Assembly: GCA_015689645.1 (NCBI GenBank)
Contig: WVSM01000008.1
Location: forward strand, 1-64,000
DNA length: 64,000 nucleotides
Source: Rhodobacterales bacterium HKCCE4037
GTDB taxonomy: Bacteria > Pseudomonadota > Alphaproteobacteria > Rhodobacterales > Rhodobacteraceae
Reading direction: 5' to 3'
Part shown: one piece after another, positions 1 through 8,388 of the stretch
Numbering within the stretch: position 1 is the stretch's first letter
How the letters are laid out: the number at the start of each line of letters is the position of its first letter
The notes under the pieces: model-generated
Database searches by the model: none
Told to the model about the DNA's origin: nothing
Seen by the model: only the letters and a program-made list of their open reading frames with translations
Program-made: the position numbers and the translations under genes

Positions 1-43
1 TGTTCACATGCGGCTTGTTACGTTGAAACTTTTCCTTTGCCAT
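1..43 (-). CDS. tuf: Elongation factor Tu, N-terminal fragment (cut by window edge)
   Basis: The reverse strand reads MAKEKFQRNKPHVN from the ATG at 43 to the window edge. This is the usual start of bacterial EF-Tu, the GTPase that delivers aminoacyl-tRNA to the ribosome. A strong AAGGAGG ribosome binding site lies 5 bases before the ATG. Only 14 codons are visible, so the G domain itself cannot be checked. Alphaproteobacteria often carry two tuf copies; which one this is cannot be told from here. Confidence 0.9.
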   Translation of the reverse strand, partial: MAKEKFQRNKPHVN

Positions 44-99
44 GATGGCCTCCTTCGCGCGTGGCGGGCCATCTGGCCCGACGGCACCCCGTAATTTGC

Positions 100-127
100 G
101 GTCTGCGCACCTGAAGTATCGCAGACC
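100..127 (-). promoter_or_regulatory. Inverted repeat in the tuf leader
   Basis: GGTCTGCG and CGCAGACC form a perfect 8-bp inverted repeat around a 12-base loop, 57-84 bases before the tuf start. A smaller hairpin, GGGCC-ATCT-GGCCC, follows at 66-79. Either could be a leader structure or an operator. The 156-base gap between tuf and the next gene holds no other gene that I can see. Confidence 0.4.
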
Positions 128-199
128 GGTTTCATCATCGCGCGCCACCTATTCGGGCGGCGCGGGAAAATCAAGTCATGTTGGTGATCGAACAGACGA

Positions 200-859
200 T
201 CATTCGCTCGCGGCGGCACCATTTTCGGCTTCACCGACGGCCTGCTCCACGGCCGCAGCCTCCTCCGCGGCTTCGGCAAGCGCACCGACGTTGCTCAGTG
301 CCTCTTCCGCTTCCGCATCGGTGATATTGAACCACTCGGGGTTCTGCAGCATGAAAAGCTGGACACGGCGCGCCGCGTTGCGGGCGAGGATCTGCATCTG
401 TTCGTTGCGGTTTCGGGCGATGCCCGAGCCCACCAGAAGCGTCTCCGGCGAAGCGCCTTCGAAGACGATGATCTGCTCGGGTTCATCGTGCAGCTTGCGG
501 CCAAGGGCGTCGTCCCAGATGTTCACCGACAAAACCAGCACGGAGCGCGGGCTGAGGATGATCGGAATGCCCGGAGGGGCCAGCGAGTAGCCATCCACGG
601 CGATCCCGATGTGATAGAGGCGGTCACCCTCGTATCCGCCGAAGCGGCGGTCGATCTCGGCCACGAGAATCTCTTCCCATTCCTCGGGCGTGGCGTTCCG
701 GGACGGCGGAACCTGCTGCATGTTCTCGGCGACGACGATGTTGTGGGCGAGGCGGAAATCGCCCATCGGCGGCAATTCTTCATCGAGCGGGTCACCGGCG
801 GCGCAGGCCATCAGGGCGAGTACCGGCGCGAGAACCGCGAATCTTGCAATGCGAAGCAT
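200..859 (-). CDS. Putative lipoprotein of unknown function
   Basis: A 219-residue protein that starts at an ATG (859) preceded by GGGAGAT. The N-terminus is a lipoprotein signal: a basic start, a hydrophobic stretch and the lipobox ALMAC with Cys19 as the lipidated residue. The mature part is acidic and ends in an Ala/Glu-rich tail of about 35 residues. The middle repeatedly mentions binding-like beta segments (LYHIGIAVDGYSL, VLVLSVNIWDD) but no catalytic motif is visible. It probably sits in the inner or outer membrane facing the periplasm. It lies between parC and tuf on the same strand, with 122 bases to parC. I do not recognise a named family. Confidence 0.8.
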   Translation of the reverse strand: MLRIARFAVLAPVLALMACAAGDPLDEELPPMGDFRLAHNIVVAENMQQVPPSRNATPEEWEEILVAEIDRRFGGYEGDRLYHIGIAVDGYSLAPPGIPIILSPRSVLVLSVNIWDDALGRKLHDEPEQIIVFEGASPETLLVGSGIARNRNEQMQILARNAARRVQLFMLQNPEWFNITDAEAEEALSNVGALAEAAEEAAAVEQAVGEAENGAAASE

Positions 860-981
860 CAAATATCTCCCGAAGGGGCATTCTGGGTCAGGCGGCAGGA
901 TAGGTCGCCCGACGCAGAGGGTAAAGCCGCCGATTGACCGTTGACGCGGAAGTGTGCCTACAGCGCCAAGCGCGGCAATCC

Positions 982-3285
982 TCAGGTGAACCGATTGTCG
1001 CGCGGGAAGCCGCGTGGTGCCATGCGGCCAGCGGAAGCGCGGCGCGATGTCCATTCGGCAAGCTCCACCTCGGTGCGGGTCCGCCCTGCCGGATCGAGCC
1101 ATGTCAGGCCGTCGGCAAGCGAGAAGGTCCGCGCATCACTCAGCCCGCCATCCTTGAACTTCTGGAGCCGCACGCCCTTGCCACGCCCCATCTCCGGCAA
1201 TTCGTCCAGCGGGAAAATGAGCAGCTTGCGATTCTCTCCGACCGTGGCGACATGGGTGTCGCCCTCGGCGATCGCGCGGCACACCAGCGCGGTCACACCG
1301 TCCCGGACGTTGAGCACCTGCTTGCCCGAGCGGGTCTGGGCCAGAATCTCCTCCTCGGCCACCACGAAGCCGTCGCCCGCGCTGGACGCCATGAGGCGCC
1401 TGGTGCCCGGCGTGTGGACGAACAGGTCGACGATCTGAACCTCGTTGGGCAGATCGACCATGAGGCGCACCGGTTCACCCAACCCCCGCCCGCCCGGCAG
1501 GGCATTGGCCGAAAGCGTGTACACCCGGCCCTGCGATCCGAGGATCAGGATCTTGTCGGTCGTTTGCGCGTGGAAGGCGAAGCGCGGGCCGTCGCCGTCG
1601 CGGAACTTCATCTCGGCGGCAAGGTCGACGTGACCCTTCATCGCCCGAATCCAGCCCATCTGCGAACAGACCACGGTGATCGGTTCCTTCTCGATCATTG
1701 CCTCAATCGGCACGTCCTCGACCTCGCCGGCCTCGGCGAAGATCGTGCGTCGCGCACCGCCTTCGGATTTCGCGCCGAACTTGGTGCGGACCTCGCGCAA
1801 CTCGTCGGCGATACGCGCCCATTGCAGACCTTCTTCCGAAAGCAGGTCGTCGAGGTCGGCGCGTTCCTCCATCAGGCGGTCGCGCTCGGCCTGAAGCTCC
1901 ATCTCCTCCAGTCGGCGCAGGCTGCGCAGACGCATGTTGAGGATCGCTTCGGCCTGCACCTCGGTCAGTTCGCCTTCGCCCTCTGCCGGGCTGACGTAAT
2001 CGGCCTCGGAGGTCGCGCGGACGAAATCCTGATCCCAGGTCTCGCGCATCAGCGCTGCCTTGGGCGCGTCATCATACCGGATGATGTCGATCACACGGTC
2101 AAGGTTCAGGAAGGCAATCAGGAAGCCTTCCAGCACTTCGAGCCGGTGGTCGATCTGCGCCATGCGGTGCCTCGAGCGCCGGATCAGCACATCGCGGCGA
2201 TGGTCGAGGAAGGCGCGCAGGACCTCTTTCAGCGAACAGACCTTGGGCGTGCGTCCGTCGATCAGCACGTTCATGTTGAGCGCGAAGCGATTCTCCAGAT
2301 CGGACTGCCGGAACAGCATGCCCATCATGACCTCGGGGTCGACGGTCTTGGCGCGCGGTTCCAGCACGATGCGGATATCATCGGCGGATTCGTCACGGAC
2401 GTCCGCGAGGATCGGCATTTTCTTGAGCTGGATGAGTTCGGCCAGCTTCTCGATCAGCTTGGATTTCTGAACCTGGTAGGGGATTTCGGTCACGACGACC
2501 TGCCATTGGCCGCGGCCCAGATCCTCGATCTCCCACTTGGCGCGGACACGGAAGCCGCCCTTTCCCGTGCGGTAGGTCTCGGCGATGGATTCGGGCGGCT
2601 CCACGATCACGCCGCCGGTGGGGAAATCCGGCCCCTTCACGTAATTCAGCAACGTGTCATCGCGGGCGTCCGGCGTCTTGATGAGATGCAGGCAGGCAGC
2701 GATGAGTTCATCGAGATTGTGGGGCGGGATGTTGGTGGCCATGCCAACCGCGATACCCGACGAGCCATTGGCCAGAAGGTTCGGCACCTGGGCGGGCAGA
2801 ACCTCGGGCTCTTTCAGGGTGCCATCGTAATTGTCGCGGAAATCGACGGCATCCTCGGCGAGGCCTTCCAGCAGCGCCTCGGCCATCTCGGTCATGCGCG
2901 CTTCGGTGTAGCGGCTCGCAGCGGGGTTATCGCCGTCGATATTGCCGAAGTTCCCCTGTCCGTCCACGAGCGGGTAACGGATGACGAAATCCTGCGCGAG
3001 GCGGGCCATCGCGTCGTAGATCGCCGCATCGCCGTGGGGATGGTAGTTGCCCATCACGTCGCCCGAGATTTTCGCGGATTTGCGGAATCCACCGTTCGAG
3101 GCGAGTCGCAATTCACGCATGGCGAACAGAATCCGGCGGTGGACCGGCTTCAGCCCGTCGCGCGCATCCGGCAGGGCGCGGTGCATGATCGTCGACAGGG
3201 CATATTGCAGGTATCGCGAGCCGATTGCGCGGCTGAGCGATACCTGCTCCTGACGGTCATCTTGTGTGTCGTTGTCGCTGCTCAT
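982..3285 (-). CDS. parC: DNA topoisomerase IV subunit A
   Basis: A 767-residue type IIA topoisomerase subunit that, with ParE, unlinks daughter chromosomes. The winged-helix breakage-reunion domain fills roughly the first 480 residues, with the catalytic tyrosine at Tyr126 in ASRYTEARM and the preceding LKPVHRRILFAM signature. The C-terminal third is a beta-pinwheel-like region with blade motifs such as GQGRVYTLSANALPGG. It is ParC rather than GyrA because the C-terminal domain is short and lacks an obvious GyrA box (QRRGGKG), although GyrA and ParC are close. The quinolone-determining loop reads HGDAAIYD, with Ala87 where E. coli ParC has Ser80. The start is the ATG at 3285. Confidence 0.9.
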   Translation of the reverse strand: MSSDNDTQDDRQEQVSLSRAIGSRYLQYALSTIMHRALPDARDGLKPVHRRILFAMRELRLASNGGFRKSAKISGDVMGNYHPHGDAAIYDAMARLAQDFVIRYPLVDGQGNFGNIDGDNPAASRYTEARMTEMAEALLEGLAEDAVDFRDNYDGTLKEPEVLPAQVPNLLANGSSGIAVGMATNIPPHNLDELIAACLHLIKTPDARDDTLLNYVKGPDFPTGGVIVEPPESIAETYRTGKGGFRVRAKWEIEDLGRGQWQVVVTEIPYQVQKSKLIEKLAELIQLKKMPILADVRDESADDIRIVLEPRAKTVDPEVMMGMLFRQSDLENRFALNMNVLIDGRTPKVCSLKEVLRAFLDHRRDVLIRRSRHRMAQIDHRLEVLEGFLIAFLNLDRVIDIIRYDDAPKAALMRETWDQDFVRATSEADYVSPAEGEGELTEVQAEAILNMRLRSLRRLEEMELQAERDRLMEERADLDDLLSEEGLQWARIADELREVRTKFGAKSEGGARRTIFAEAGEVEDVPIEAMIEKEPITVVCSQMGWIRAMKGHVDLAAEMKFRDGDGPRFAFHAQTTDKILILGSQGRVYTLSANALPGGRGLGEPVRLMVDLPNEVQIVDLFVHTPGTRRLMASSAGDGFVVAEEEILAQTRSGKQVLNVRDGVTALVCRAIAEGDTHVATVGENRKLLIFPLDELPEMGRGKGVRLQKFKDGGLSDARTFSLADGLTWLDPAGRTRTEVELAEWTSRRASAGRMAPRGFPRDNRFT

Positions 3286-3391
3286 CTAGATCATGGGCAT
3301 ATCCCGCAGGCCGATGCGACGGCAAGGGAACAAAGCGGCGGGTGCCGGGTTTTTCCCCCAAGAATTCACTATTTTCGAATCGGACGAGCGC

Positions 3392-3400
3392 TTATCCACA
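3392..3400 (+). promoter_or_regulatory. Perfect DnaA box
   Basis: TTATCCACA matches the strong DnaA-binding consensus at all nine positions. It lies in the 151-base divergent gap between parC (minus) and the SH3 protein (plus), 37 bases before the latter's start. A single box is not an origin. It could make either flanking gene respond to DnaA. Confidence 0.5.
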
Positions 3401-3436
3401 GACTCTCCGGGTAAAATGCGAAGACGGGAGCGAGTG

Positions 3437-4030
3437 ATGATCCGCTTGGGGATTATTCTGAGTTTTGTGCTTTACGCCGGAATGATCATCATTCCCGGGG
3501 CCGATCATGGCGACGACATCGAGGTGACCCGCGGGGCCGGACAAAACTGGCTCGTGTCGATCATCAGCGGTGCCGAGGCAGAGGCCCGCACTCCGCCCGC
3601 CGCGATCACGGATCTTGCAGCACGCTCGTACATTGACGAACTCACCGAGGGCCTTGTGACAACCGATGACGGCTATGCGCTTGAAACGGCAGATGGCGAA
3701 TTGCTCCAGATCACCGCGATCATCAACCCCGTTGATCTTTTGCCCGACGAGGGCAGCACCGAGATTGCCGCCGTGTCGGTTGTCGATCCGAGCGTTGTCG
3801 CCCCTGTGGAGCAGGAGGTTGCCGACGCTCGTGTTTTCTGGCGGGTGACCGGCAGCAACGTGAATTTCCGGGCCGGGCCGTCGACCAATACGGCCATCCT
3901 TGCGGGTCTCGTGCAAGGCGACGAGGTCGAATATATCGGCGATGCGGCCGATGGCTGGGCGCACCTTCGTGTGCCGGACAGCGGGCTTGAGGGCTACATG
4001 GCTGCCCGGTTCCTCGAACCCGTCAACTGA
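3437..4030 (+). CDS. SH3 domain protein, probably exported
   Basis: A 197-residue protein with an N-terminal hydrophobic segment (residues about 3-20) that works as a signal peptide or anchor. A variable middle follows, then a bacterial SH3 (SH3b) domain in the last 65 residues with the typical NFRAGPSTNTAILAGL and DGWAHLRV strands. SH3b domains bind peptidoglycan or proteins in the periplasm. I chose the ATG at 3437 because GGGAG precedes it and the signal sequence begins there; an in-frame ATG at 3416 would add seven basic residues. It is transcribed away from parC. Its exact role is unknown. Confidence 0.8.
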   Translation: MIRLGIILSFVLYAGMIIIPGADHGDDIEVTRGAGQNWLVSIISGAEAEARTPPAAITDLAARSYIDELTEGLVTTDDGYALETADGELLQITAIINPVDLLPDEGSTEIAAVSVVDPSVVAPVEQEVADARVFWRVTGSNVNFRAGPSTNTAILAGLVQGDEVEYIGDAADGWAHLRVPDSGLEGYMAARFLEPVN

Positions 4031-4075
4031 CTTGCGCCGCAAGCGCGACCTGTCCTACGCAGGATCAAGCGAAAC

Positions 4076-4918
4076 GTGCGGGCCGGGCCCTTGTCGAAAA
4101 CCATACTGATTACAGGATGTTCCTCGGGCATCGGCTACGCGGCGGCGCATGGACTGAGGGCCCGTGGCTGGCGTGTCTTCGCGGCCGTGCGCACGCAGGA
4201 TGACCGATCACGCATGGAAGCCGAAGGGCTGGAGAGCGCGATCATCGACCACGGGGATGGGGCCAGCATCGAGAGTGGCCTTGGCGAGGTTCTTGACCGC
4301 ACCGGCGGAACGCTTGATGCGCTGTTCAATAATGGCGCGCATGGTCTGTCCGGCGCGGTGGAGGACCTGCCCCCCGGTGCCCTGCGGGAGATTTTTGAGG
4401 CCAATGTCATCGGCCTGCATGACCTGACCACGCGGGTGATCCCGGTCATGCGGGCGCAAGGCCACGGTCGGATCGTGAACCACTCGTCGGTCCTCGGGCT
4501 CGTCCCACTCAAATGGCGCGGGGCATATGCAACGTCAAAGCATGCGCTTGAAGGCCTGACGGATTGCCTGCGGATCGAGATGGCGGGAACGGGTATCCAC
4601 GTCAGCACGCTGAACACGGGGCCTGTCACCTCGATGATCCGCATCAAGTCGATCCCGCATTTCGAGAAATGGATCGACTGGGAAAATTCCGTTCGGGTCG
4701 AAGAATATCGCAATACGCTCGTGAAGCGACTCTACGAGGAGCGGGGGCCGGACAAATTCGAACTGCCGCCCGAAGCGGTGGTCAGAAAGCTGGTTCACGC
4801 GTTGGAAAGCCCGCGGCCGCGACCCCGCTATTACATCACCTTCCCGGCCCACTTGGCGGCGTTTCTAAAACGTATCCTGCCGCAGAGAACCCAGGATTGG
4901 ATCACGACCCGCTACTGA
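4076..4918 (+). CDS. SDR family oxidoreductase
   Basis: A classical short-chain dehydrogenase/reductase of about 280 residues. The dinucleotide-binding loop TGCSSGIG is at residues 13-20, an NNGAHG variant of the NNAG motif at 85-90, and the catalytic triad is Ser138, Tyr151 and Lys155 (YATSK). No aspartate follows beta-2, but an Arg is present (AAVRT), which in this family often favours NADP(H); that is inference. The C-terminus is hydrophobic and basic, as in SDRs that work on lipids or retinoids. The start is uncertain: GTG at 4076 is the longest, while TTG at 4091 gives the typical N-terminus MSKTILITG. No good ribosome binding site separates them. Confidence 0.85.
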   Translation: MRAGPLSKTILITGCSSGIGYAAAHGLRARGWRVFAAVRTQDDRSRMEAEGLESAIIDHGDGASIESGLGEVLDRTGGTLDALFNNGAHGLSGAVEDLPPGALREIFEANVIGLHDLTTRVIPVMRAQGHGRIVNHSSVLGLVPLKWRGAYATSKHALEGLTDCLRIEMAGTGIHVSTLNTGPVTSMIRIKSIPHFEKWIDWENSVRVEEYRNTLVKRLYEERGPDKFELPPEAVVRKLVHALESPRPRPRYYITFPAHLAAFLKRILPQRTQDWITTRY

Positions 4919-4986
4919 GCCGGGTCGCCGCATTGGCCTTTTGCGACGGAACACCTAGGTAGACCGCAGTATCGAGCGGAGAAATT

Positions 4987-5196
4987 ATGACAGACGATCC
5001 CCTCCTCCTTTTCGCGTTGCTGGCCTGTGCCGCAGTGCTCGTGATCCTGCTTCTGGGCGTCAATTCGTTTCGAAAGGGCGGCGCGGACTCGGGCAAGGAA
5101 AGCAACAAGTTCATGCGCTGGCGGATCGGGGCACAATTCGTGGCCATCCTGCTGATCCTCGCCGTAATCTATTTTCGCCGCCAATCCGGAGGGTGA
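4987..5196 (+). CDS. Twin-transmembrane HIG1-like small protein
   Basis: A 69-residue membrane protein with two hydrophobic segments (about residues 7-24 and 48-62). The loop between them is hydrophilic and leads into RWRIGAQF, which resembles the core of the HIG1 (hypoxia-induced) domain found in cytochrome oxidase-associated proteins. It ends 3 bases before the adenosyltransferase gene, so the two are almost certainly co-transcribed. The link between them is known from position only; no mechanism follows from the sequence. Confidence 0.75.
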   Translation: MTDDPLLLFALLACAAVLVILLLGVNSFRKGGADSGKESNKFMRWRIGAQFVAILLILAVIYFRRQSGG

Positions 5197-5199
5197 TCC

Positions 5200-5772
5200 A
5201 TGGTTGTCCTGAACAAGATCTACACGCGCACCGGCGATACCGGTGAGACGGCATTGGGCGACGGCAGCCGGGTCGCGAAACACTCGGTTCGCGTCACGGC
5301 CTACGGCACGGTCGACGAGCTGAACGCGACGCTCGGCGTGGCGAAACTCCATGCCGAGGGGCAGATGGCCGAGCGCCTGGCGATGATCCAGAACGACCTG
5401 TTCGACCTGGGCGCGGATCTGTGCACGCCGAACATGGAGAAGGATGGCGAGCGGGAATACCCGCCGCTGCGGATCGCCGAGGCGCAGGTCGACCGGCTGG
5501 AAGCCGAGATCGACGAGATGAACAAGGCTCTGGAGCCGTTGCGCTCGTTCATCCTGCCGGGCGGGTCGGCGCTTGCAGCGCATCTGCACATCTGCCGGAC
5601 GGTGGCGCGGCGGGCCGAGCGGATGAGCGTGGAACTCGGCGGGTTCGAATCGATCAACCCGGCAGGCGTGAAATACCTCAACCGCCTGTCCGACTGGTTT
5701 TTCGTCGCGGGTCGCATCGCCAACAACAACGGCAAGGACGACGTGTTGTGGGTTCCCGGAGCGAATCGGTAA
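5200..5772 (+). CDS. pduO: Cob(I)yrinic acid a,c-diamide adenosyltransferase, PduO type
   Basis: A 190-residue ATP:corrinoid adenosyltransferase that makes adenosylcobalamin from cob(I)alamin and ATP. The N-terminal ATP-binding signature YTRTGDTGETALGDG is intact, as are the helical core (TVDELNATLGVAK, FDLGADLCTP) and the C-terminal RMSVELGGF/YLNRLSDWFF region. The length is normal for PduO-type enzymes. It forms a two-gene unit with the HIG1-like gene. In this organism the cofactor would serve B12-dependent mutases, including the ethylmalonyl-CoA pathway mutases implied by the mcd gene at 20.3 kb; that connection is inference. Confidence 0.9.
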   Translation: MVVLNKIYTRTGDTGETALGDGSRVAKHSVRVTAYGTVDELNATLGVAKLHAEGQMAERLAMIQNDLFDLGADLCTPNMEKDGEREYPPLRIAEAQVDRLEAEIDEMNKALEPLRSFILPGGSALAAHLHICRTVARRAERMSVELGGFESINPAGVKYLNRLSDWFFVAGRIANNNGKDDVLWVPGANR

Positions 5773-5825
5773 GGGACGAAACGGCGAGAGCATGGCTATA
5801 AGCGACGGGACGAGCGAACCGTCGA

Positions 5826-6716
5826 TCAGAACCGGTCGACCTCTCCGCGCGTAGCCTCTGCGCGGTTCGACCGGCTCCGCATGATGGTGTTCTCCCGCCA
5901 CGCCACCAGGCGCGAGAGATAGCCGAGCCAATCCGCGTCGCGTGCTGCGAATGCGTAGCGTTCCAAGAGGGCGCCGCTTCCCGGATCGGCCAGCGCATCT
6001 TCGAGGAAGATACGGTCCTCGGGCTTCATGAACGAAAAACTGCGCCGGAAATCGCTGACCCCGTTGTTCTGACGACCGGCGGGCGAGTTTGGCGTCCATC
6101 CGGCCACGGCCACCCAAAAGGCCAGATGCCGCCGGGGCGGGCCGTGCAGGAAACTGTCCACGACCATGCGGAAACGGTCGGTCGCAAGGGACAGGTAGAT
6201 CAGAACATCGGGCAGCCGGGCGTGGTTGCGGGCCACGCCGAGTTCGGTCAGATCGGTCAGCAGACGCGTGATTTTGTCCGCGGCAGCGGGATCGAGCGCA
6301 TCGATCAGTCCGGTGGCGTAAAGCGGTTCCAGCCAGTAACTCGGTTCAACGAAGGAATGAACGCGGGTGTAGGCGCGCTCCAGGTCCCGACTGGCGAGAA
6401 CCGCATCCGCAAGGTGATCAAGCACATGCAGGTAGATCGCGAAGGCTTCCGTCCGGGCCTCGTCCGTTTCGGGCGCATCCACCACGCCGGCACCGCCGAA
6501 ATAGGCGCCGATATCTCTCCCTGTGAACGTCGTAGGCGACAGGGAGACCAACCGCCGATAATCCGCGTCCGCAATGCAGTCGGAACACCCGCAGACGAGG
6601 TCGAGCTCGCCAAGCGGCTCGTTCGGCACGAATGCGCGCAAGGCCTGCCTTGTCTGCCCGATCCGGGTGCAGAGCGCCTCGATCTGCGCCGGGTCATATC
6701 CGGTTGTCAGCGCCAT
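5826..6716 (-). CDS. Protein of unknown function with a CGCSDC motif
   Basis: A 296-residue soluble protein that I do not recognise. It has no signal peptide or membrane segment and is rich in helices. A CGCSDC cluster near residue 45 could bind a metal. Conserved-looking aromatic blocks follow (SFVEPSYWLEPLYATG, HLAFWVAVAGWTP). Codon use and GC content match the neighbours, so it looks native. It is divergent from the hemolysin III-like gene, with 71 bases between the starts that contain a tandem repeat. Confidence 0.7.
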   Translation of the reverse strand: MALTTGYDPAQIEALCTRIGQTRQALRAFVPNEPLGELDLVCGCSDCIADADYRRLVSLSPTTFTGRDIGAYFGGAGVVDAPETDEARTEAFAIYLHVLDHLADAVLASRDLERAYTRVHSFVEPSYWLEPLYATGLIDALDPAAADKITRLLTDLTELGVARNHARLPDVLIYLSLATDRFRMVVDSFLHGPPRRHLAFWVAVAGWTPNSPAGRQNNGVSDFRRSFSFMKPEDRIFLEDALADPGSGALLERYAFAARDADWLGYLSRLVAWRENTIMRSRSNRAEATRGEVDRF

Positions 6717-6734
6717 GACGCAACGATACCAAAC

Positions 6735-6768
6735 TGTTTATCAATCTATACGTGGTTGTTTACCAATC
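6735..6768. promoter_or_regulatory. Tandem 12-mer repeat, candidate operator
   Basis: TGTTTATCAATC (6735-6746) and TGTTTACCAATC (6757-6768) are direct repeats with one mismatch, 22 bases apart start to start, about two helical turns. They fill most of the divergent gap between the unknown protein and the hemolysin III-like gene. The AT-rich composition stands out locally. They could be two half-sites for a regulator of one or both genes. Confidence 0.4.
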
Positions 6769-6787
6769 ATGGCTTACATTGAACCTC

Positions 6788-7438
6788 ATGTCGCACGTCA
6801 AACCCAATCGAACCTATAGCCGGGCCGAGTATATCTCGGACGCGGTGGTGCATGGCCTCGGCATCGGAACCGCGCTGATCGCGGGGCCGATCCTCGTGAC
6901 GCTTGTCGCGGTTCGGGTTGGCGGCTTCGGACCAATCGCGGCGGCGGTGGTCTATGCCATGACGATGCTGGCCATGTGGGTCTGTTCGGCCCTCTACAAT
7001 CTCGTGCTGAAGGAAGACTGGGTGCCGCGCCTTCGGCGGTTCGACCAATCGGCCATCTCCCTGAAGATCGCGGGAACCTACACGCCGTTCATCGCACTTG
7101 CGTCCGGGTCGCTTGGGTTTCTTGTCGGCATCTGGGCCGTGGCCATCGCGGGCGCGCTGGTGATCCTGCTGTCCCGCCACGAATACAACGTTCTGACCAC
7201 GCTGCTCTATCTTGGGCTTGGATGGGCCGGGGCCGTCTTGGGCGGCCCCCTGGTCAGCATGTTGTCGCCCGTCGCCTTCTGGCTCCTGGTTGCCGGTGGC
7301 CTGACCTATTCGGTCGGCGTAGTGTTCAATGCCTGGGGCAGTCTGCCCTTTCACAACACGATCTGGCACATCTTCGTGCTGGCGGGGACGGGGCTTTGCT
7401 ATGCTGCCATCACCGCCGAATTGGCCGGTATGACCTGA
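6788..7438 (+). CDS. Hemolysin III / PAQR family membrane protein
   Basis: A 216-residue polytopic membrane protein of the hemolysin III (YqfA/PAQR) family, with about seven transmembrane segments. Family marks are the N-terminal YSRAEYISDAVVHGLGIG with its conserved His, the central SALYNL and the C-terminal HNTIWHIFVLAG, whose histidines form the proposed zinc site of PAQR hydrolases. The physiological substrate of bacterial members is not established. I chose the ATG at 6788; an upstream in-frame GTG at 6752 would run through the repeat region. No clear ribosome binding site is visible. It is followed by a 188-base gap before etfB. Confidence 0.85.
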   Translation: MSHVKPNRTYSRAEYISDAVVHGLGIGTALIAGPILVTLVAVRVGGFGPIAAAVVYAMTMLAMWVCSALYNLVLKEDWVPRLRRFDQSAISLKIAGTYTPFIALASGSLGFLVGIWAVAIAGALVILLSRHEYNVLTTLLYLGLGWAGAVLGGPLVSMLSPVAFWLLVAGGLTYSVGVVFNAWGSLPFHNTIWHIFVLAGTGLCYAAITAELAGMT

Positions 7439-7453
7439 TCGAATCTTGAGAAT

Positions 7454-7467
7454 GCGTCCGCGGACGC
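7454..7467. terminator. Perfect 14-bp palindrome after the hemolysin III gene
   Basis: GCGTCCGCGGACGC is fully self-complementary and starts 16 bases after the stop of the hemolysin III-like gene. No T-run follows, so it is at best a weak terminator. It may equally be an operator for etfB, which begins 160 bases later. Confidence 0.3.
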
Positions 7468-7626
7468 CTCCCGACGCGCACCAAACCCCGTTGACGTGAA
7501 CGTAACGCGGCGTCGGAACGCCATGCCGCGTCGATTTTGACCTGTTTTCCCCCGGCGCGAGCGTCTATCTCTCGGCGCAAGATAATTGCTTGGGTCCGCC
7601 CCGGCTTGTGACAGAGGGAGAACGCC

Positions 7627-8388
7627 ATGAAGGTCCTGGTGCCTGTAAAGCGCGTGATCGACTACAACGTGAAGGTTCGTGTGAAAGCGGACGGGTCCGG
7701 GGTTGATCTTGCGAACGTGAAGATGTCGATGAACCCGTTCGACGAGATTGCCGTCGAAGAGGCCATCCGCCTGAAGGAGGCCGGGAAGGCCGAGGAAGTG
7801 GTTGCCGTGTCCATCGGCGTGAAGCAGGCGCAGGAGACGCTGCGCACCGCGCTGGCGATGGGGGCCGACCGCGCGATCCTCGTGGTTGCCGCCGATGACG
7901 TGCACACCGATATCGAGCCGCTGGCGGTCGCCAAGATCCTCAAGGCCGTGATCGACGAAGAGCAGCCGGGCCTCGTGCTGGCGGGCAAGCAGGCGATCGA
8001 CAACGACATGAACGCGACGGGGCAGATGCTTTCGGCGCTTCTGGGCTGGAGCCAGGCGACGTTCGCCTCGAAGCTCGACATCGACGGCGACAGCGCCAAG
8101 GTGACCCGCGAAGTGGACGGCGGTCTGCAGACGATCGAGGTGATTATGCCCGCCATCGTCACCGTTGACCTGCGCCTGAACGAGCCGCGGTACGCATCAC
8201 TGCCCAACATCATGAAGGCGAAGAAGAAGCCGCTGGACGAGAAGACCGCCGCCGATTACGGCGTCGACGTCACGCCGCGTCTTGAAATCCTCAAGACCTC
8301 CGAGCCCGAGGCCCGCGCCGCCGGCGTGAAGGTCGGCTCGGTCGACGAACTGATCACGAAACTCAAAGACGAAGCGGGGGTCATCTGA
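7627..8388 (+). CDS. etfB: Electron transfer flavoprotein subunit beta
   Basis: A 253-residue ETF beta subunit. It carries AMP in the ETF heterodimer that takes electrons from acyl-CoA and other dehydrogenases. The N-terminal [15 protein letters not shown], the [16 protein letters not shown] block and the beta-subunit recognition-loop region ([22 protein letters not shown]) are typical. The start ATG follows GAGGGAG. Its stop overlaps the etfA start (TGATG), so the two subunits are translationally coupled. ETF-quinone oxidoreductase, the usual electron acceptor of ETF, is encoded at 61.5-63.2 kb. Confidence 0.95.
   Translation: MKVLVPVKRVIDYNVKVRVKADGSGVDLANVKMSMNPFDEIAVEEAIRLKEAGKAEEVVAVSIGVKQAQETLRTALAMGADRAILVVAADDVHTDIEPLAVAKILKAVIDEEQPGLVLAGKQAIDNDMNATGQMLSALLGWSQATFASKLDIDGDSAKVTREVDGGLQTIEVIMPAIVTVDLRLNEPRYASLPNIMKAKKKPLDEKTAADYGVDVTPRLEILKTSEPEARAAGVKVGSVDELITKLKDEAGVI

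Noticed and set aside
934-3414. An 826-codon open frame on the plus strand opposite parC
   Set aside because: It is a GC-rich antisense shadow. parC on the other strand has full conserved motifs, and the antisense product has none, with a repetitive Arg/His/Gln-rich composition.
7491-7586. An etfB promoter built from TTGACG at 7491, TTGACC at about 7537 or GATAAT at 7581
   Set aside because: No pair has acceptable 16-18 base spacing, so no promoter was called.
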